DNA of 57,833 bases from Thermoleophilia bacterium. Lineage in GTDB: Bacteria > Actinomycetota > Thermoleophilia > RBG-16-64-13. The notes under the pieces were generated by a model. It ran no database searches. It was not told where the DNA came from and saw only the letters and a list, made by a program, of their open reading frames with translations. The DNA lies in the NCBI GenBank assembly GCA_026415615.1, contig JAOAGT010000008.1, positions 1 to 57,833 of the forward strand, given 5' to 3'. Positions 15,112-23,791 of this stretch are shown here, piece after piece. Both the position numbers and the translations under genes were made by a program. Within the stretch, counting starts at the first letter, position 1. The number at the start of each line of letters is the position of its first letter.

Positions 15112-17028
15112 TTAGAAGTCGATCTCGTAATGGTATACGCCATTACGTAACTGACTCCGGACTTTAAAGCCGCTCTTGTTGATCACCGCCTGCATCGGCT
15201 TGTTGTCTCGCAGTACTTCCGCGGTAAATCCGGCGATACCGTTGCGTTTGGCGATATTAGCCAAGTGTTTCATGATGAAAGTGCCTATGCCACGGTTCTG
15301 CCAGTCATCTCTTACGACAAAAGCCACCTCGGCCCGGTTTGTCTTAGGATCAAGGTAGTAACGTCCAATAGCGATGATCTCTTCTCCTTGCGGCGCCGGG
15401 ATGGTACCTACAATGGCCACCTCGTTCCGGTGATCCACGTAGACAAAGTTCTGTAGCTGCTTCCGAGGAATCCGTTTCAGGTGCTGCATGTAGCGATAGT
15501 AGATGGTTTCCTGCGAGAGCGAGTAAAACAGGTCCCTAGTCAGGGGCTCATCCGTGGGGTTCATGGCCCGGAAACTAATCAAGGTCCCATCGTCTAACAC
15601 CATAGTGGTGCGCACCTCTTTGGGCCCTACCACGAACCTTCCCTCGACATCCGCAAGCTCTGGGCGCACCCACTTATACTCGATGGCTTTAGCCAGGAGT
15701 TCCTCACGGAATTTGGGATGGGCAATGCATATGAGAGCAAGTGCTCGCTCTTGGATAGTCTTGCCGTGCAAGTATGCAATGCCGTACTCGGTTACCACGT
15801 AGTGCACTGCGCCTCGTGGGGTGACCACGCCGGCTCCGGGCTTAAGTGTAGGCACAATACGCGAGACCTTTCCTCCTTCTGCGGTTGAGGGCAAAGCAAT
15901 TATTGCTCGCCCGCCTGGGGAACGCCCGGCGCCTTGGTTAAAGTCAGATTGTCCGCCGATTCCCGAGTAGAACATTGTGCCTAGGGAGTCGGAACACACC
16001 TGGCCTGTGAGATCCACCTCAAGCGCAGTGTTGATGGCCACCATCTTGTTTTGGCGACCGATGATGAACGGGTCGTTCACATACTCGGTCGGGTTGAAGG
16101 AGAATAACGGGTTGTTGTCTACGTATTCGTAGAGCCTACGAGTGCCTATAGCAAAGCTCGTAACAATCTTTCCTCTGTCGAGCGACTTTTGGTTTCCTGT
16201 TACCGCTCCGCTCTCGATCAGTGGGATTATCGCGTCGGTGATCAACTCAGTGTGAATCCCAAGGTCTTTCTTGTCTTTTAGATGGGCTACGACTGCATGG
16301 GGGATACGCCCTATACCAATCTCGATCGTCGACCCGTCCTCAACCAGCGAGGCGATGTTTTCGCCGATAGCCTGGATGACGCTGTCGGTGTCTTCGAGCG
16401 TACCTTCCTGGCCAACAGTCTCGCCAAATGACTCGTAGGTGGTCTCAATCAGGGGTTCATCCACCGGGACCAAAATGTCGAGGTCAAGCACGTTGACCAG
16501 GCTATCTCCCATGGTCCACGGCATCTGGGGATTTACTTGGGCGATAACCAATCCCGCATTAGCAGCAGCGGCTTTTACAATGTCCACGCTGATGCCCAGG
16601 CTACACCGACCAAGCTTGTCAGGCGGAGTTACCTGGATTAAGGCCACATCGAGAGGAAGCCGCCCACTCGAGAAAAGTGCAGGAATGTCCGACAGGGCTA
16701 TGGGGGTATAGTCCCCGTAGCCTTGCTGGATCATCTCCCTTACGTTTGCTGAAATGAAGAAAGTGTTGACAGAGAAATAATCGACGAGCTCTTTGAAGGC
16801 ATACGGAGCCTCGCCCAGGGTGAGCGAAGATATCACTTGCGTGTCTGCTAGGTCCGCGTGACGGGCCACTAACGCGCGTACCAGATGAAGCGGTTGCGCT
16901 CCGCCTGTTCCGATGAATATGCGCTGGCCCGGTCTAATGTGGGAGACCGCCTGCTCGGCAGTCATAATCATGTCCTTGTACTTTTCCTGCCAATCAGGAT
17001 CGTAATCAGTCTTGCGGCCGGTTGTCAT
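15112..17028 (-). CDS. Acetyl-CoA hydrolase/CoA-transferase fused to GNAT acetyltransferase
   Basis: A 638-residue fusion. Residues about 1-450 form a Cat1/4-hydroxybutyrate CoA-transferase-type protein with two halves (PGQRIFIGTGGAQPLHLVRA; later STIEIGIGRIPHAV, SDSLGTMFYSGIGGQSDF and the C-terminal VTEYGIAYLHGKTIQERA). Residues about 475-638 form a GNAT domain (ISFRAMNPTDEPLTRDLFYS; RAEVAFVVRDDWQNRGIG; then DNKPMQAVINKSGF), with the acetyl-CoA loop Q/RxxGxG present. The first part moves CoA between acyl-CoA and a carboxylate; the second transfers an acetyl group from acetyl-CoA to an amine, perhaps a protein lysine. The start overlaps the ligase stop by ATGA and has GGAGGT. A regulatory link between CoA use and protein acetylation is inference. 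Confidence 0.88.
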   Translation of the reverse strand: MTTGRKTDYDPDWQEKYKDMIMTAEQAVSHIRPGQRIFIGTGGAQPLHLVRALVARHADLADTQVISSLTLGEAPYAFKELVDYFSVNTFFISANVREMIQQGYGDYTPIALSDIPALFSSGRLPLDVALIQVTPPDKLGRCSLGISVDIVKAAAANAGLVIAQVNPQMPWTMGDSLVNVLDLDILVPVDEPLIETTYESFGETVGQEGTLEDTDSVIQAIGENIASLVEDGSTIEIGIGRIPHAVVAHLKDKKDLGIHTELITDAIIPLIESGAVTGNQKSLDRGKIVTSFAIGTRRLYEYVDNNPLFSFNPTEYVNDPFIIGRQNKMVAINTALEVDLTGQVCSDSLGTMFYSGIGGQSDFNQGAGRSPGGRAIIALPSTAEGGKVSRIVPTLKPGAGVVTPRGAVHYVVTEYGIAYLHGKTIQERALALICIAHPKFREELLAKAIEYKWVRPELADVEGRFVVGPKEVRTTMVLDDGTLISFRAMNPTDEPLTRDLFYSLSQETIYYRYMQHLKRIPRKQLQNFVYVDHRNEVAIVGTIPAPQGEEIIAIGRYYLDPKTNRAEVAFVVRDDWQNRGIGTFIMKHLANIAKRNGIAGFTAEVLRDNKPMQAVINKSGFKVRSQLRNGVYHYEIDF

Positions 17029-19127
17029 CGCGCACCTCCCGGTGACAGCTGGATTCGGGCATCGGCGGCCACCGAATCCTCGCCCGGCTCACGAACTATA
17101 AAGGGATTGATGTCGAGCTCGGCTATCTGGGGAAAGTCGGTGACCAGCTGGCTGATGCGCTGGAGGGCTTCAGCTATCGCGGCCAGATTCACTCCGGATT
17201 GCCCCCTCACCCCTTCGAGCAGCTTGTAAGAGCGGGTGCCCATGAGCATTTCCATAGCTTCACTCTGCGTGATCGGCGCCAAATGGAAAGTCACATCCTT
17301 CATCACTTCCACGAAGATTCCCCCGAGGCCGAACATCAACATGGGACCAAACTGGGGATCGCGCACCATCCCCAATATCACTTCTCGTCCCTTGGGCACC
17401 ATCTGCTCCAAATAGACCCCTTCCAGAACAGCATTGGGCACCCGACGCGGTATCCGCAGCATCATTAGCTCAAACGCATCGACTACTTCCTGCACACTAC
17501 CCAGATTCAAGGCCACCCCGCCAACGTCGGACTTGTGGATTATGTCTGGTGAGACAATCTTCATCGCAAGGGGAAAGCCCAGGCGCGGGGCGATCTCCGC
17601 CGCTTCCTCGGCAGTGCTTACAAACTTGCCCTCGGGAACCACAAAGTCGTAAGCGCGCAAGATGTCCTTGGCTTTGACCTCGCTCACATAAAGTCTACCC
17701 AGGCGAAGCTGGCGCGAAATTATGCGTTCAACTCGACGACGGTTAACCGGAAAACGAGTGACAATGCGCGGTGGCCGAGCCCGCCAAGCAGCATAGTCCA
17801 CCATGGCTTTGAGGGCTGTTACAGCTCTCTCGGGGGAGGGGTAATCCGGCAGGTTGGCAGCCACCAACTCTTCTCTGGCGGGCATAACCTCCGCGCCGCC
17901 CATGAAAGCAGCCAGGAGGGGCTTTTCTCCGCGCGCCTTGCTTGCAATAGCGCGTGCCGTATCTGCTGGCCGGGTCATAGCCTGGGGGGTAAGAATCACC
18001 AGCACTGCGTCGATTGTGGGATCGGCCTGAGCGGCTTCCACGGCCAAAGCGTACCTTTCGGGGTCGGCGTCGCCGAGCACGTCAATGGGATTCCCCACAC
18101 TGGCGGCGGGAGGAAGCTTTTCTCTAAGTTCATCGGCGATCCGAGGGTGAAGCGGCGCTACCTGAAGGCCGGCCTGCTCTACCGCGTCAGCGGCCATGAT
18201 GCCCGGCCCTCCGGCGTTGGTGATAATGGCCACTCGGTTTCCTTTTGGCAGGGGTTGCATAGCAAAGGCGGTGGCGATATCAAATAGCGACTCGAAAGTC
18301 TCTGCTCTGATAATGCCCGCCCGTCTAAAAGCTGCACCATACGCGATGTCGGCGCCTGCCAGCGCGCCCGTGTGCGAAGAAGCAGCTCGAGAACCGGCTT
18401 GCGTGGTGCCTGCCTTCAGGATGACCACTGGTTTGACCGAGGCCACTGCCTCCCCTACTCGGATAAACTCGTCCCCCGACGTAATACTTTCCAGGTAGCC
18501 CACGATGACTTTAGTCTTGTCGTCGTCGGCGAAGGCAGCCAGGAAATCCGTCTCGTCGAGGTCCGCTTTGTTGCCAATGCTAAGAAGACAGGCGAGCCCA
18601 AGTTTCCGCTGGGCAGCCATATCGAGTATGGCGGCGCAAAGCGCACCCGACTGAGAAACCACCGAAATGCCGCCCGGCTGGGGAGTGTGGCTGGCAAAGG
18701 TGGCGTTCATGTTGTGATGAGTGTTGATCAGGCCAAGACAATTGGGTCCCAGCAAGCGAGTACCGGCGGAACGACACAGATCAGTTATCTCTCGTTCGAG
18801 CCGGGCTCCCTCTTCCCCTACCTCCTTGAACCCCGCCGTTATGACCACGACGTTCTTGGTCTTTAACTTAAGACAGCTTATGATGGCTTGCTTTACCGCC
18901 TGAGTGGGGACCGTTATGACGCATACGTCCAGAGGTTGCCCATACTCCTCCAGGCTCTTGTAGACCTTCAGTCCGAACATCTCGCCGCCAGCAGGGTTGA
19001 CAGGGATGATCTCGCCTTGGTACCCGGACTTTACAAGGTTGGCTACCACTGCATACCCAACCTTGCCTGGCGTACGTGAGGCCCCCACCACAGCTATGTT
19101 GTGTGGGTACAAAAGAGACTCAAGCAT
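17025..19127 (-). CDS. Acetate-CoA ligase (ADP-forming), alpha-beta fusion
   Basis: A 700-residue single-chain ADP-forming acyl-CoA synthetase, which makes ATP from acyl-CoA, ADP and phosphate. The order is: CoA-binding domain (IAVVGASRTPGKVGYAV, 11-27), ligase-CoA domains with the phosphohistidine site SSHTGALAG (about 250), then an ATP-grasp beta part from about residue 475 with the second histidine in IIHKSDVGG. Both histidines are present, so it should be active, unlike Pat-type acetyltransferases where this part has decayed. The ATG has GAGAGGA upstream. It is the first gene of a two-gene operon with the CoA-transferase/GNAT. Substrates may include acetate, propionate or branched-chain acids. 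Confidence 0.9.
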   Translation of the reverse strand: MLESLLYPHNIAVVGASRTPGKVGYAVVANLVKSGYQGEIIPVNPAGGEMFGLKVYKSLEEYGQPLDVCVITVPTQAVKQAIISCLKLKTKNVVVITAGFKEVGEEGARLEREITDLCRSAGTRLLGPNCLGLINTHHNMNATFASHTPQPGGISVVSQSGALCAAILDMAAQRKLGLACLLSIGNKADLDETDFLAAFADDDKTKVIVGYLESITSGDEFIRVGEAVASVKPVVILKAGTTQAGSRAASSHTGALAGADIAYGAAFRRAGIIRAETFESLFDIATAFAMQPLPKGNRVAIITNAGGPGIMAADAVEQAGLQVAPLHPRIADELREKLPPAASVGNPIDVLGDADPERYALAVEAAQADPTIDAVLVILTPQAMTRPADTARAIASKARGEKPLLAAFMGGAEVMPAREELVAANLPDYPSPERAVTALKAMVDYAAWRARPPRIVTRFPVNRRRVERIISRQLRLGRLYVSEVKAKDILRAYDFVVPEGKFVSTAEEAAEIAPRLGFPLAMKIVSPDIIHKSDVGGVALNLGSVQEVVDAFELMMLRIPRRVPNAVLEGVYLEQMVPKGREVILGMVRDPQFGPMLMFGLGGIFVEVMKDVTFHLAPITQSEAMEMLMGTRSYKLLEGVRGQSGVNLAAIAEALQRISQLVTDFPQIAELDINPFIVREPGEDSVAADARIQLSPGGAR

Positions 19128-19252
19128 CGACTATCGTTTCCTCTCACAGAGATTGACGGTCTTACAGAACTTCCAGACACGCCTTTGGGCGTGTGATTCG
19201 CAAACAGGCCGGCTGGTTTTACGACAAGCCGAAATCCAAAGTGCAATGATAC

Positions 19253-19266
19253 TACGACTAGTCGTA
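19253..19266. promoter_or_regulatory. 14-bp perfect palindrome in divergent promoter region
   Basis: TACGACTAGTCGTA lies in the 243-base region between the acetate-CoA ligase (minus) and the CapA-like gene (plus), about 125 and 105 bases from the two starts. A short hairpin ACACGCC-TTTG-GGCGTGT (19177-19194) lies nearer the ligase, in its likely leader. The palindrome is a candidate operator; no regulator is assigned. Confidence 0.4.
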
Positions 19267-19370
19267 TAGAATCAGAAAACGGCTCCGTGTTTGCGAGGCA
19301 GAGTGTTCCAATGCAAGGGTTCTTACCGGTAACATGACTGCACGGCCCCGCTGTTTTTGGGAGTAGGTCG

Positions 19371-20678
19371 TTGAAGAACGTTTTTAGGATATTCTTGGTG
19401 CTGGTCGCTGTCCTTGCCTTATGCTCGCCGCTGATGTTTTGGCCAGCCGAGCAGGCCAGTGTGACGGGGACGCAGATCGCCGAAGCCACGGTTACCATTC
19501 CCTCGCCGGTTGTTGTAACAGCCACGTTGGTCTCCACAGAGACTACGGCTCCTCCCACTACGGCTACTACTGTTGCTTCGTCCTTGACAACCACAACGAC
19601 TACTGAGCCTGTGCTCACAGCTACCATTGCCGCAGTGGGAGATGTTCTCCCTCACGTACCCATCATGCGCGGCGCCCACGACCCGGCCACAAAGTCCTAC
19701 GACTTTCGCCCGCTTTTTGCGTCAGTGGCGCCCTACATTTCGCGGGCCGACTACGCTGTTGCCAATCTCGAGACGAAGGTGGCGGGAGAGGACTTTGGGT
19801 ACAGTGGGTATCCCCTTTTCAACTGTCCCACCAGTATTGCGTATGCTCTCAGGTCCGCTGGCTTTGATCTTATGGCTACGGCTAACAATCACACGTTTGA
19901 TTTTGGGTGGGAGGGGCTTGTCGCCACGCTGGACAACCTTGAGCGGTTTGGACTTGCTCATGTGGGCACCTACCGCTCTCTCGATGAGCAGAGAAAGCCG
20001 TTTGTGGTCGATGTCCAGGGTATCAAGGTCGCCTTTCTCAATTACACCTCGTGGCTAAACGGTTTTGTTGTCCCTCGAGATCGTCAGCCCTATGCAGTGA
20101 ACATGCTTGACGCTGACCAAGTGGCCGAAGACGCGGCGGCGGCGAGAATGGAGGGCGCTGAGATTGTGATCGCTATTTTTCACTACGGAGTCGAGTATGA
20201 CCGTGAACCCAATGAAGAACAAAGAAGAATTTCGGAAGAGGTTCTCTCTCGGGGGGTAGATGTTGTTCTGGGTGCACACCCTCACGTTGTTCAGCCCATC
20301 GCTCACCTTTTTGATTTCAGCACGTGGCGGGTCAATGACAAATATGTGGCCTATTCCTTGGGCAACTTTGTCTCTGCGCAGCGGTGGCGCTACTCGGACA
20401 GCGGGGTTATTGTCTACGTAAAGCTCAAGAAGCAGGGATTGCGAGCGTACGTAGACGGGATTAGCTACCTTCCCGTGTATGTACAGCGATCCAGCAGTTC
20501 CTATCCTCCTCAGTACCGGGTGCTCCCCGTGCTCCCCGGATACGCCCCAACGAGCGACCTCCCGTTGACGAAAGACGACACAGCGCGTATGGCTCAGGTC
20601 TGGGAGGAACTGCGAGAGATGTTATATCGGCCCGATGAGGGAATAGAGCCCATTGATCCTTCGATGCTGGGACTCTAG
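19371..20678 (+). CDS. CapA-family metallophosphatase-like exported protein
   Basis: A 435-residue protein with an N-terminal signal or anchor (LFLVLVAVLA-type stretch, residues 5-22), a Thr-rich linker (about 35-82) and a CapA domain of the calcineurin-like fold. Family motifs: AAVGDVLPHV, YAVANLETKVAG, ATANNHTFDFGWEGL, AIFHYGVEYDREPNEEQR, VLGAHPHVVQPI and VAYSLGNFV. CapA/PgsA proteins are linked to poly-gamma-glutamate capsule, but no capB/capC genes lie here, so that role should not be assumed. The start is TTG, preceded by GGGAGTAGG. It is likely outside the membrane, where the metal-binding Asp/Asn/His residues could act on phosphoesters or glycans. Confidence 0.82.
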   Translation: MKNVFRIFLVLVAVLALCSPLMFWPAEQASVTGTQIAEATVTIPSPVVVTATLVSTETTAPPTTATTVASSLTTTTTTEPVLTATIAAVGDVLPHVPIMRGAHDPATKSYDFRPLFASVAPYISRADYAVANLETKVAGEDFGYSGYPLFNCPTSIAYALRSAGFDLMATANNHTFDFGWEGLVATLDNLERFGLAHVGTYRSLDEQRKPFVVDVQGIKVAFLNYTSWLNGFVVPRDRQPYAVNMLDADQVAEDAAAARMEGAEIVIAIFHYGVEYDREPNEEQRRISEEVLSRGVDVVLGAHPHVVQPIAHLFDFSTWRVNDKYVAYSLGNFVSAQRWRYSDSGVIVYVKLKKQGLRAYVDGISYLPVYVQRSSSSYPPQYRVLPVLPGYAPTSDLPLTKDDTARMAQVWEELREMLYRPDEGIEPIDPSMLGL

Positions 20679-20722
20679 TTCGGGTGGTCGTCAGTAGGCT
20701 GTTCTGATACCATCCCTGGACT

Positions 20723-21151
20723 ATGTTGGAGTTTGACCGCAACGCACCGATCGACACAGAGGTTCTCGCCCAGTTTTTCGCCCGTTGTGGTTGGAGAGAG
20801 CCAGATGCTGCTGTCAAACTGGAGTGGGCGTTGGCCACCTCGGAAGAGTGGTTAGTCTGCAAGCTTGATGGGCTTATTGTAGGCTTCGGTCGCTCGTATC
20901 GTCTTAACGCCAGCGCAAGAGTGGTTTTTGACGTCGTGGTTGATCCTCGCCTGGAGCAAAGTGGACTTAGAGACTTGATAATTCGAGCTCTAGCTGATAG
21001 CGCCGGGGGCCTAGAGGAAGTATCGGTGTTTCGACCAACCCCGGGGCCCAGCCCCGAGCTGGCTCTGCCATCTGAAGGTGAGCAACAGGGCGTACGGGGC
21101 CAGGATATTTATCTGGGTAAGCAAAAGACCGGGCTCGTAAGGGAAGAATGA
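20723..21151 (+). CDS. GNAT-like acetyltransferase (small, divergent)
   Basis: A 142-residue protein resembling the GNAT fold. It has a helical start, a beta stretch LVCKLDGLIVGFGRSY (about 48-63), VVFDVVVDPRLEQSGL (about 72-87; the position of the acetyl-CoA loop, where the usual Q/RxxGxG/A is only partly kept) and LRDLIIRALADSA. The last 40 residues are Pro/Gln-rich and seem unstructured. Its stop overlaps the isocitrate dehydrogenase start by ATGA, so the two are coupled. The target is unknown. The weak acetyl-CoA loop leaves open that it no longer catalyses. Confidence 0.6.
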   Translation: MLEFDRNAPIDTEVLAQFFARCGWREPDAAVKLEWALATSEEWLVCKLDGLIVGFGRSYRLNASARVVFDVVVDPRLEQSGLRDLIIRALADSAGGLEEVSVFRPTPGPSPELALPSEGEQQGVRGQDIYLGKQKTGLVREE

Positions 21152-22218
21152 GAATGTCTTTGGGTTCAGGCCTTTTGTCCGCAGCGTCCGATCAGTCTGC
21201 TTCTGAGCGGCCCTATCAAGTTGTCTGTATCCCTGGGGACGGCATAGGTCCCGAAATCATGGCGGTAGCCAAGACTGTAGTCGCCGCTACGGGGGTGCCT
21301 ATTGAGTGGGTGGATGTTGAGGCAGGGGCTGCTGTCCTGGAAAAGCAGGGCACGCCTCTCCCCGACGAGGTCGTTGACCTCATTCGCAAAACCAAAGTGG
21401 CCCTCAAGGGACCTGTGACCACGCCAGTGGGTTCGGGGTTCCGCAGCATTAATGTCGCGTTGAGAGTAGCCTTAGACTTGTTTGCCAATGTGCGGCCGGC
21501 CATGAGTTTCCCCGGGGTAAGTGCTCGCTTTCAAGATGTTGATCTGGTGGTGGTAAGGGAAAACACTGAAGATCTCTACGCAGGTATTGAACGGATGGTC
21601 GATGCCGATCGGGCGGAATCGGTGAAAGTGATCACCAGGCGGGCAAGCGAGAGAATAGCGCGGTTCGCCTTTGCTTACGCAAGGCGTGAGGCACGAAGTC
21701 GGGTCACCATCGTACATAAAGCGAACATCATGAAGCTATCGGACGGTCTGTTCTTGGAGACTGCCCGCAAAGTTGCGGCCGACTTTCCGGACGTTCTTTG
21801 TGACGACCGAATTGTCGATAACATATGCGCTCAACTTGTGCAGTGTCCGGAGCGTTACGACATTCTGCTTTGCCCTAACCTTTACGGCGACATCATCAGT
21901 GACCTCTGCGCAGGGCTTGTGGGAGGTCTTGGTTTGGCTCCCGGGGCCAACATTGGCGAAGAGTGCGCAGTGTTTGAGGCTGTGCACGGGTCTGCTCCAG
22001 ACATCGCGGGCCAGGATAAGGCCAATCCCACTGCGCTCGTCCTGTCTGCGGCTCTCATGCTCAAGCATCTTGGAGAGGCCAGCGCCGGGACAGCGGTCGT
22101 TGAGGGAGTGAGGCGCGTGCTTGCTGCTGGGCGCTGGGTCACTCCTGATCTTGGCGGCTCGTGTGGAACCAAAGCCATGGGAGCTGCCATAGCCGAGGAA
22201 GTTGCCCGCCTCGCCTAG
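21148..22218 (+). CDS. icd: NAD-type isocitrate dehydrogenase
   Basis: A 356-residue beta-decarboxylating dehydrogenase. The isocitrate motif FRSINVALRVALDLFANVRP and ENTEDLYAGIE distinguish it from isopropylmalate dehydrogenase. The metal Asp residues lie in LYGDIISDLCAG. The cofactor loop reads HGSAPDIAGQDKANPTA: Asp and Ile stand where NADP-using E. coli Icd has Lys344 and Tyr345, which predicts NAD+. The ATG overlaps the GNAT gene (ATGA). About 15 residues precede the fold. It makes 2-oxoglutarate in the TCA cycle or for glutamate synthesis. A homoisocitrate-type activity cannot be excluded from sequence alone. Confidence 0.83.
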   Translation: MRMSLGSGLLSAASDQSASERPYQVVCIPGDGIGPEIMAVAKTVVAATGVPIEWVDVEAGAAVLEKQGTPLPDEVVDLIRKTKVALKGPVTTPVGSGFRSINVALRVALDLFANVRPAMSFPGVSARFQDVDLVVVRENTEDLYAGIERMVDADRAESVKVITRRASERIARFAFAYARREARSRVTIVHKANIMKLSDGLFLETARKVAADFPDVLCDDRIVDNICAQLVQCPERYDILLCPNLYGDIISDLCAGLVGGLGLAPGANIGEECAVFEAVHGSAPDIAGQDKANPTALVLSAALMLKHLGEASAGTAVVEGVRRVLAAGRWVTPDLGGSCGTKAMGAAIAEEVARLA

Positions 22219-22283
22219 CGGTCCCTCGTTTAGCAGTTCCTGGCCTAGCGGTTCCTGGCCTAGCAGTTCCTGGCCTAGCGGTT
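22216..22283. repeat. 15-bp tandem repeat starting at the icd stop codon
   Basis: Unit TAGC(A/G)GTTCCTGGCC: three full copies at 22231-22245, 22246-22260 and 22261-22275, a degenerate copy at 22216-22230 that begins with the icd stop TAG, and a partial copy after 22276. It lies between convergent genes where no hairpin terminator is evident. Confidence 0.85.
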
Positions 22284-22323
22284 GTCCTCCCTTTGTGGAC
22301 CTCTTGTTGGCCTCAACTTTAGG

Positions 22324-23631
22324 CTAGGCTTGACCAGTCCGGACAAGCGCCGCAAGGGTTTCCTCCATGATGTCAAGTCCTTCCTCGAGGACCGAGTCTT
22401 CGATGGTAAGAGGCGGCAGCACCCGGACCACGTTATGATGGATGCCTGCTCCCACGGTTAGGAGGCCGTTCTCACAGAGCTTCGCCCGGTAATTCTTGGC
22501 CAATTCGGCCGCTGGCTTCTTGGTGGTGGGATCTTCGACCAGCTCTATCCCAACCATAGCTCCCAGACAGCGAACGTCTCCTATACAGGAAAAACGTTCC
22601 TGCATTTGGCGTAGCCGCATGCAGGCGCGGTTACCTATCTCTGCCGCGCGTTGTAGCAGACGCTCGCTTTCGATCACTTCGAACACCGCCAGACCTGCTC
22701 GACAGGCCAGGGGATTTCCACCGAAGGTGGTGCCCACACCGCCGGTGTGGACAGCGTCCATAATGTCTTGCCGGCCCGTTACCGCCGAAATAGGGAGGCC
22801 TGCTCCCAAAGCCTTGGCCGTGGTCACTAGGTCAGCAGCCACGCCAAAATGCTCCAGGGCGAACCATTTGCCCGTGCGGCCGATACCCGTTTGAATCTCG
22901 TCTGCGATAAGAAGGATCTCGTGCTTGCGGCAAAGATCGCGGATCTTTTGCAGGTACTCCATCGGAGGCACAATGATGCCCCCCTCGCCTACTACGGGCT
23001 CTATCACCACAGCTGCTACGTCCGAAGGATCGACGTGAGCGGCAAACGCGTCTTCCAGCAGGCTGGCACACTCGCACTCGCAGCCAGGGTAGGTAAGCCC
23101 GAGCGGACAGCGGTAGCAATAGGCGTAGGGAACCCGGTACACATCAGAGGCATAGGGTCCGAAGCCTTTCTTATAGGGATCCACTTGAGAAGTCAGGCTG
23201 AGAGCCATGTAAGTGCGGCCGTGGAACCCGTTCTCAAAGGCCACGACTGAGCGCCGCCTTGTGACGTAGCGGGCGATTTTCACGGCGTTTTCTACCGCCT
23301 CCGCTCCTGAGTTAATGAAAAATGTCCGTTTGGCGAAGTCACCGGGAACCAGATTGTTAAGCCTGTCAGCTAAGCGAAGATAGGGTTCGTAACCGGCCAC
23401 ACCAAAGCAGGTATGAGAAAAAAGCTCTGCTTGTTCCTTGACGGCTTCAACCACTTTTGGATGGCTGTGTCCCACATTCACGACGGCGATGCCCGAGGCA
23501 AAGTCAATGTAGCGTCGTCCCTCGACGTCCCACATGTAGGCGTTGCGAGCCCGAGCAACGTATAAGGGCGGGCTGGCAACACTGGTTGGAACTGTTGCAG
23601 ACTTAAGAGCGCCAAGTTCGGCGTTTGTCAT
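22324..23631 (-). CDS. Class III aminotransferase (4-aminobutyrate/acetylornithine type)
   Basis: A 435-residue PLP-dependent class III aminotransferase. The PLP segment LIADEIQTGIGRTGKWFALE precedes the Schiff-base Lys in TTAKALGAGLP. Other family motifs are RYIDFASGIAVVNVGHSHP, FINSGAEAVENAVK and FENGFHGRTYMALSLT. Residues about 155-175 hold a Cys-rich insert (YCYRCPLGLTYPGCECECAS) like that seen in a subgroup of GABA/ornithine-type enzymes. The likely reaction moves an omega-amino group to 2-oxoglutarate; GABA is the best guess but not proven. GGAGGAG precedes the ATG. It is divergent from ilvD and shares its 160-base promoter region with it. Confidence 0.83.
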   Translation of the reverse strand: MTNAELGALKSATVPTSVASPPLYVARARNAYMWDVEGRRYIDFASGIAVVNVGHSHPKVVEAVKEQAELFSHTCFGVAGYEPYLRLADRLNNLVPGDFAKRTFFINSGAEAVENAVKIARYVTRRRSVVAFENGFHGRTYMALSLTSQVDPYKKGFGPYASDVYRVPYAYCYRCPLGLTYPGCECECASLLEDAFAAHVDPSDVAAVVIEPVVGEGGIIVPPMEYLQKIRDLCRKHEILLIADEIQTGIGRTGKWFALEHFGVAADLVTTAKALGAGLPISAVTGRQDIMDAVHTGGVGTTFGGNPLACRAGLAVFEVIESERLLQRAAEIGNRACMRLRQMQERFSCIGDVRCLGAMVGIELVEDPTTKKPAAELAKNYRAKLCENGLLTVGAGIHHNVVRVLPPLTIEDSVLEEGLDIMEETLAALVRTGQA

Positions 23632-23724
23632 TGCTCCTCCATTTCTGCTCCCGTTGCCTTTGAGGGTATCATGCTGAAGTAGGAGTGTATGCCCAAGAGG
23701 GGCTTTGTACTGCAGGTTTAGCGT

Positions 23725-23740
23725 TGTGTAAACTTACACA
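23725..23740. promoter_or_regulatory. Dyad TGTGTAA-AC-TTACACA between aminotransferase and ilvD
   Basis: A 16-base inverted repeat with perfect 7-base arms, 52 bases before the ilvD GTG and 94 before the aminotransferase ATG. It is a candidate operator for either or both genes. No T-box or leader-peptide attenuator was seen here. Confidence 0.45.
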
Positions 23741-23791
23741 CGATTGCGCTTGGCCCAAAGATCAAGCCTGTCCAGTAGCAAGGAGTACATA

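Noticed and set aside
22216-22283. CRISPR-like array
   Set aside because: The units are contiguous 15-mers without spacers.
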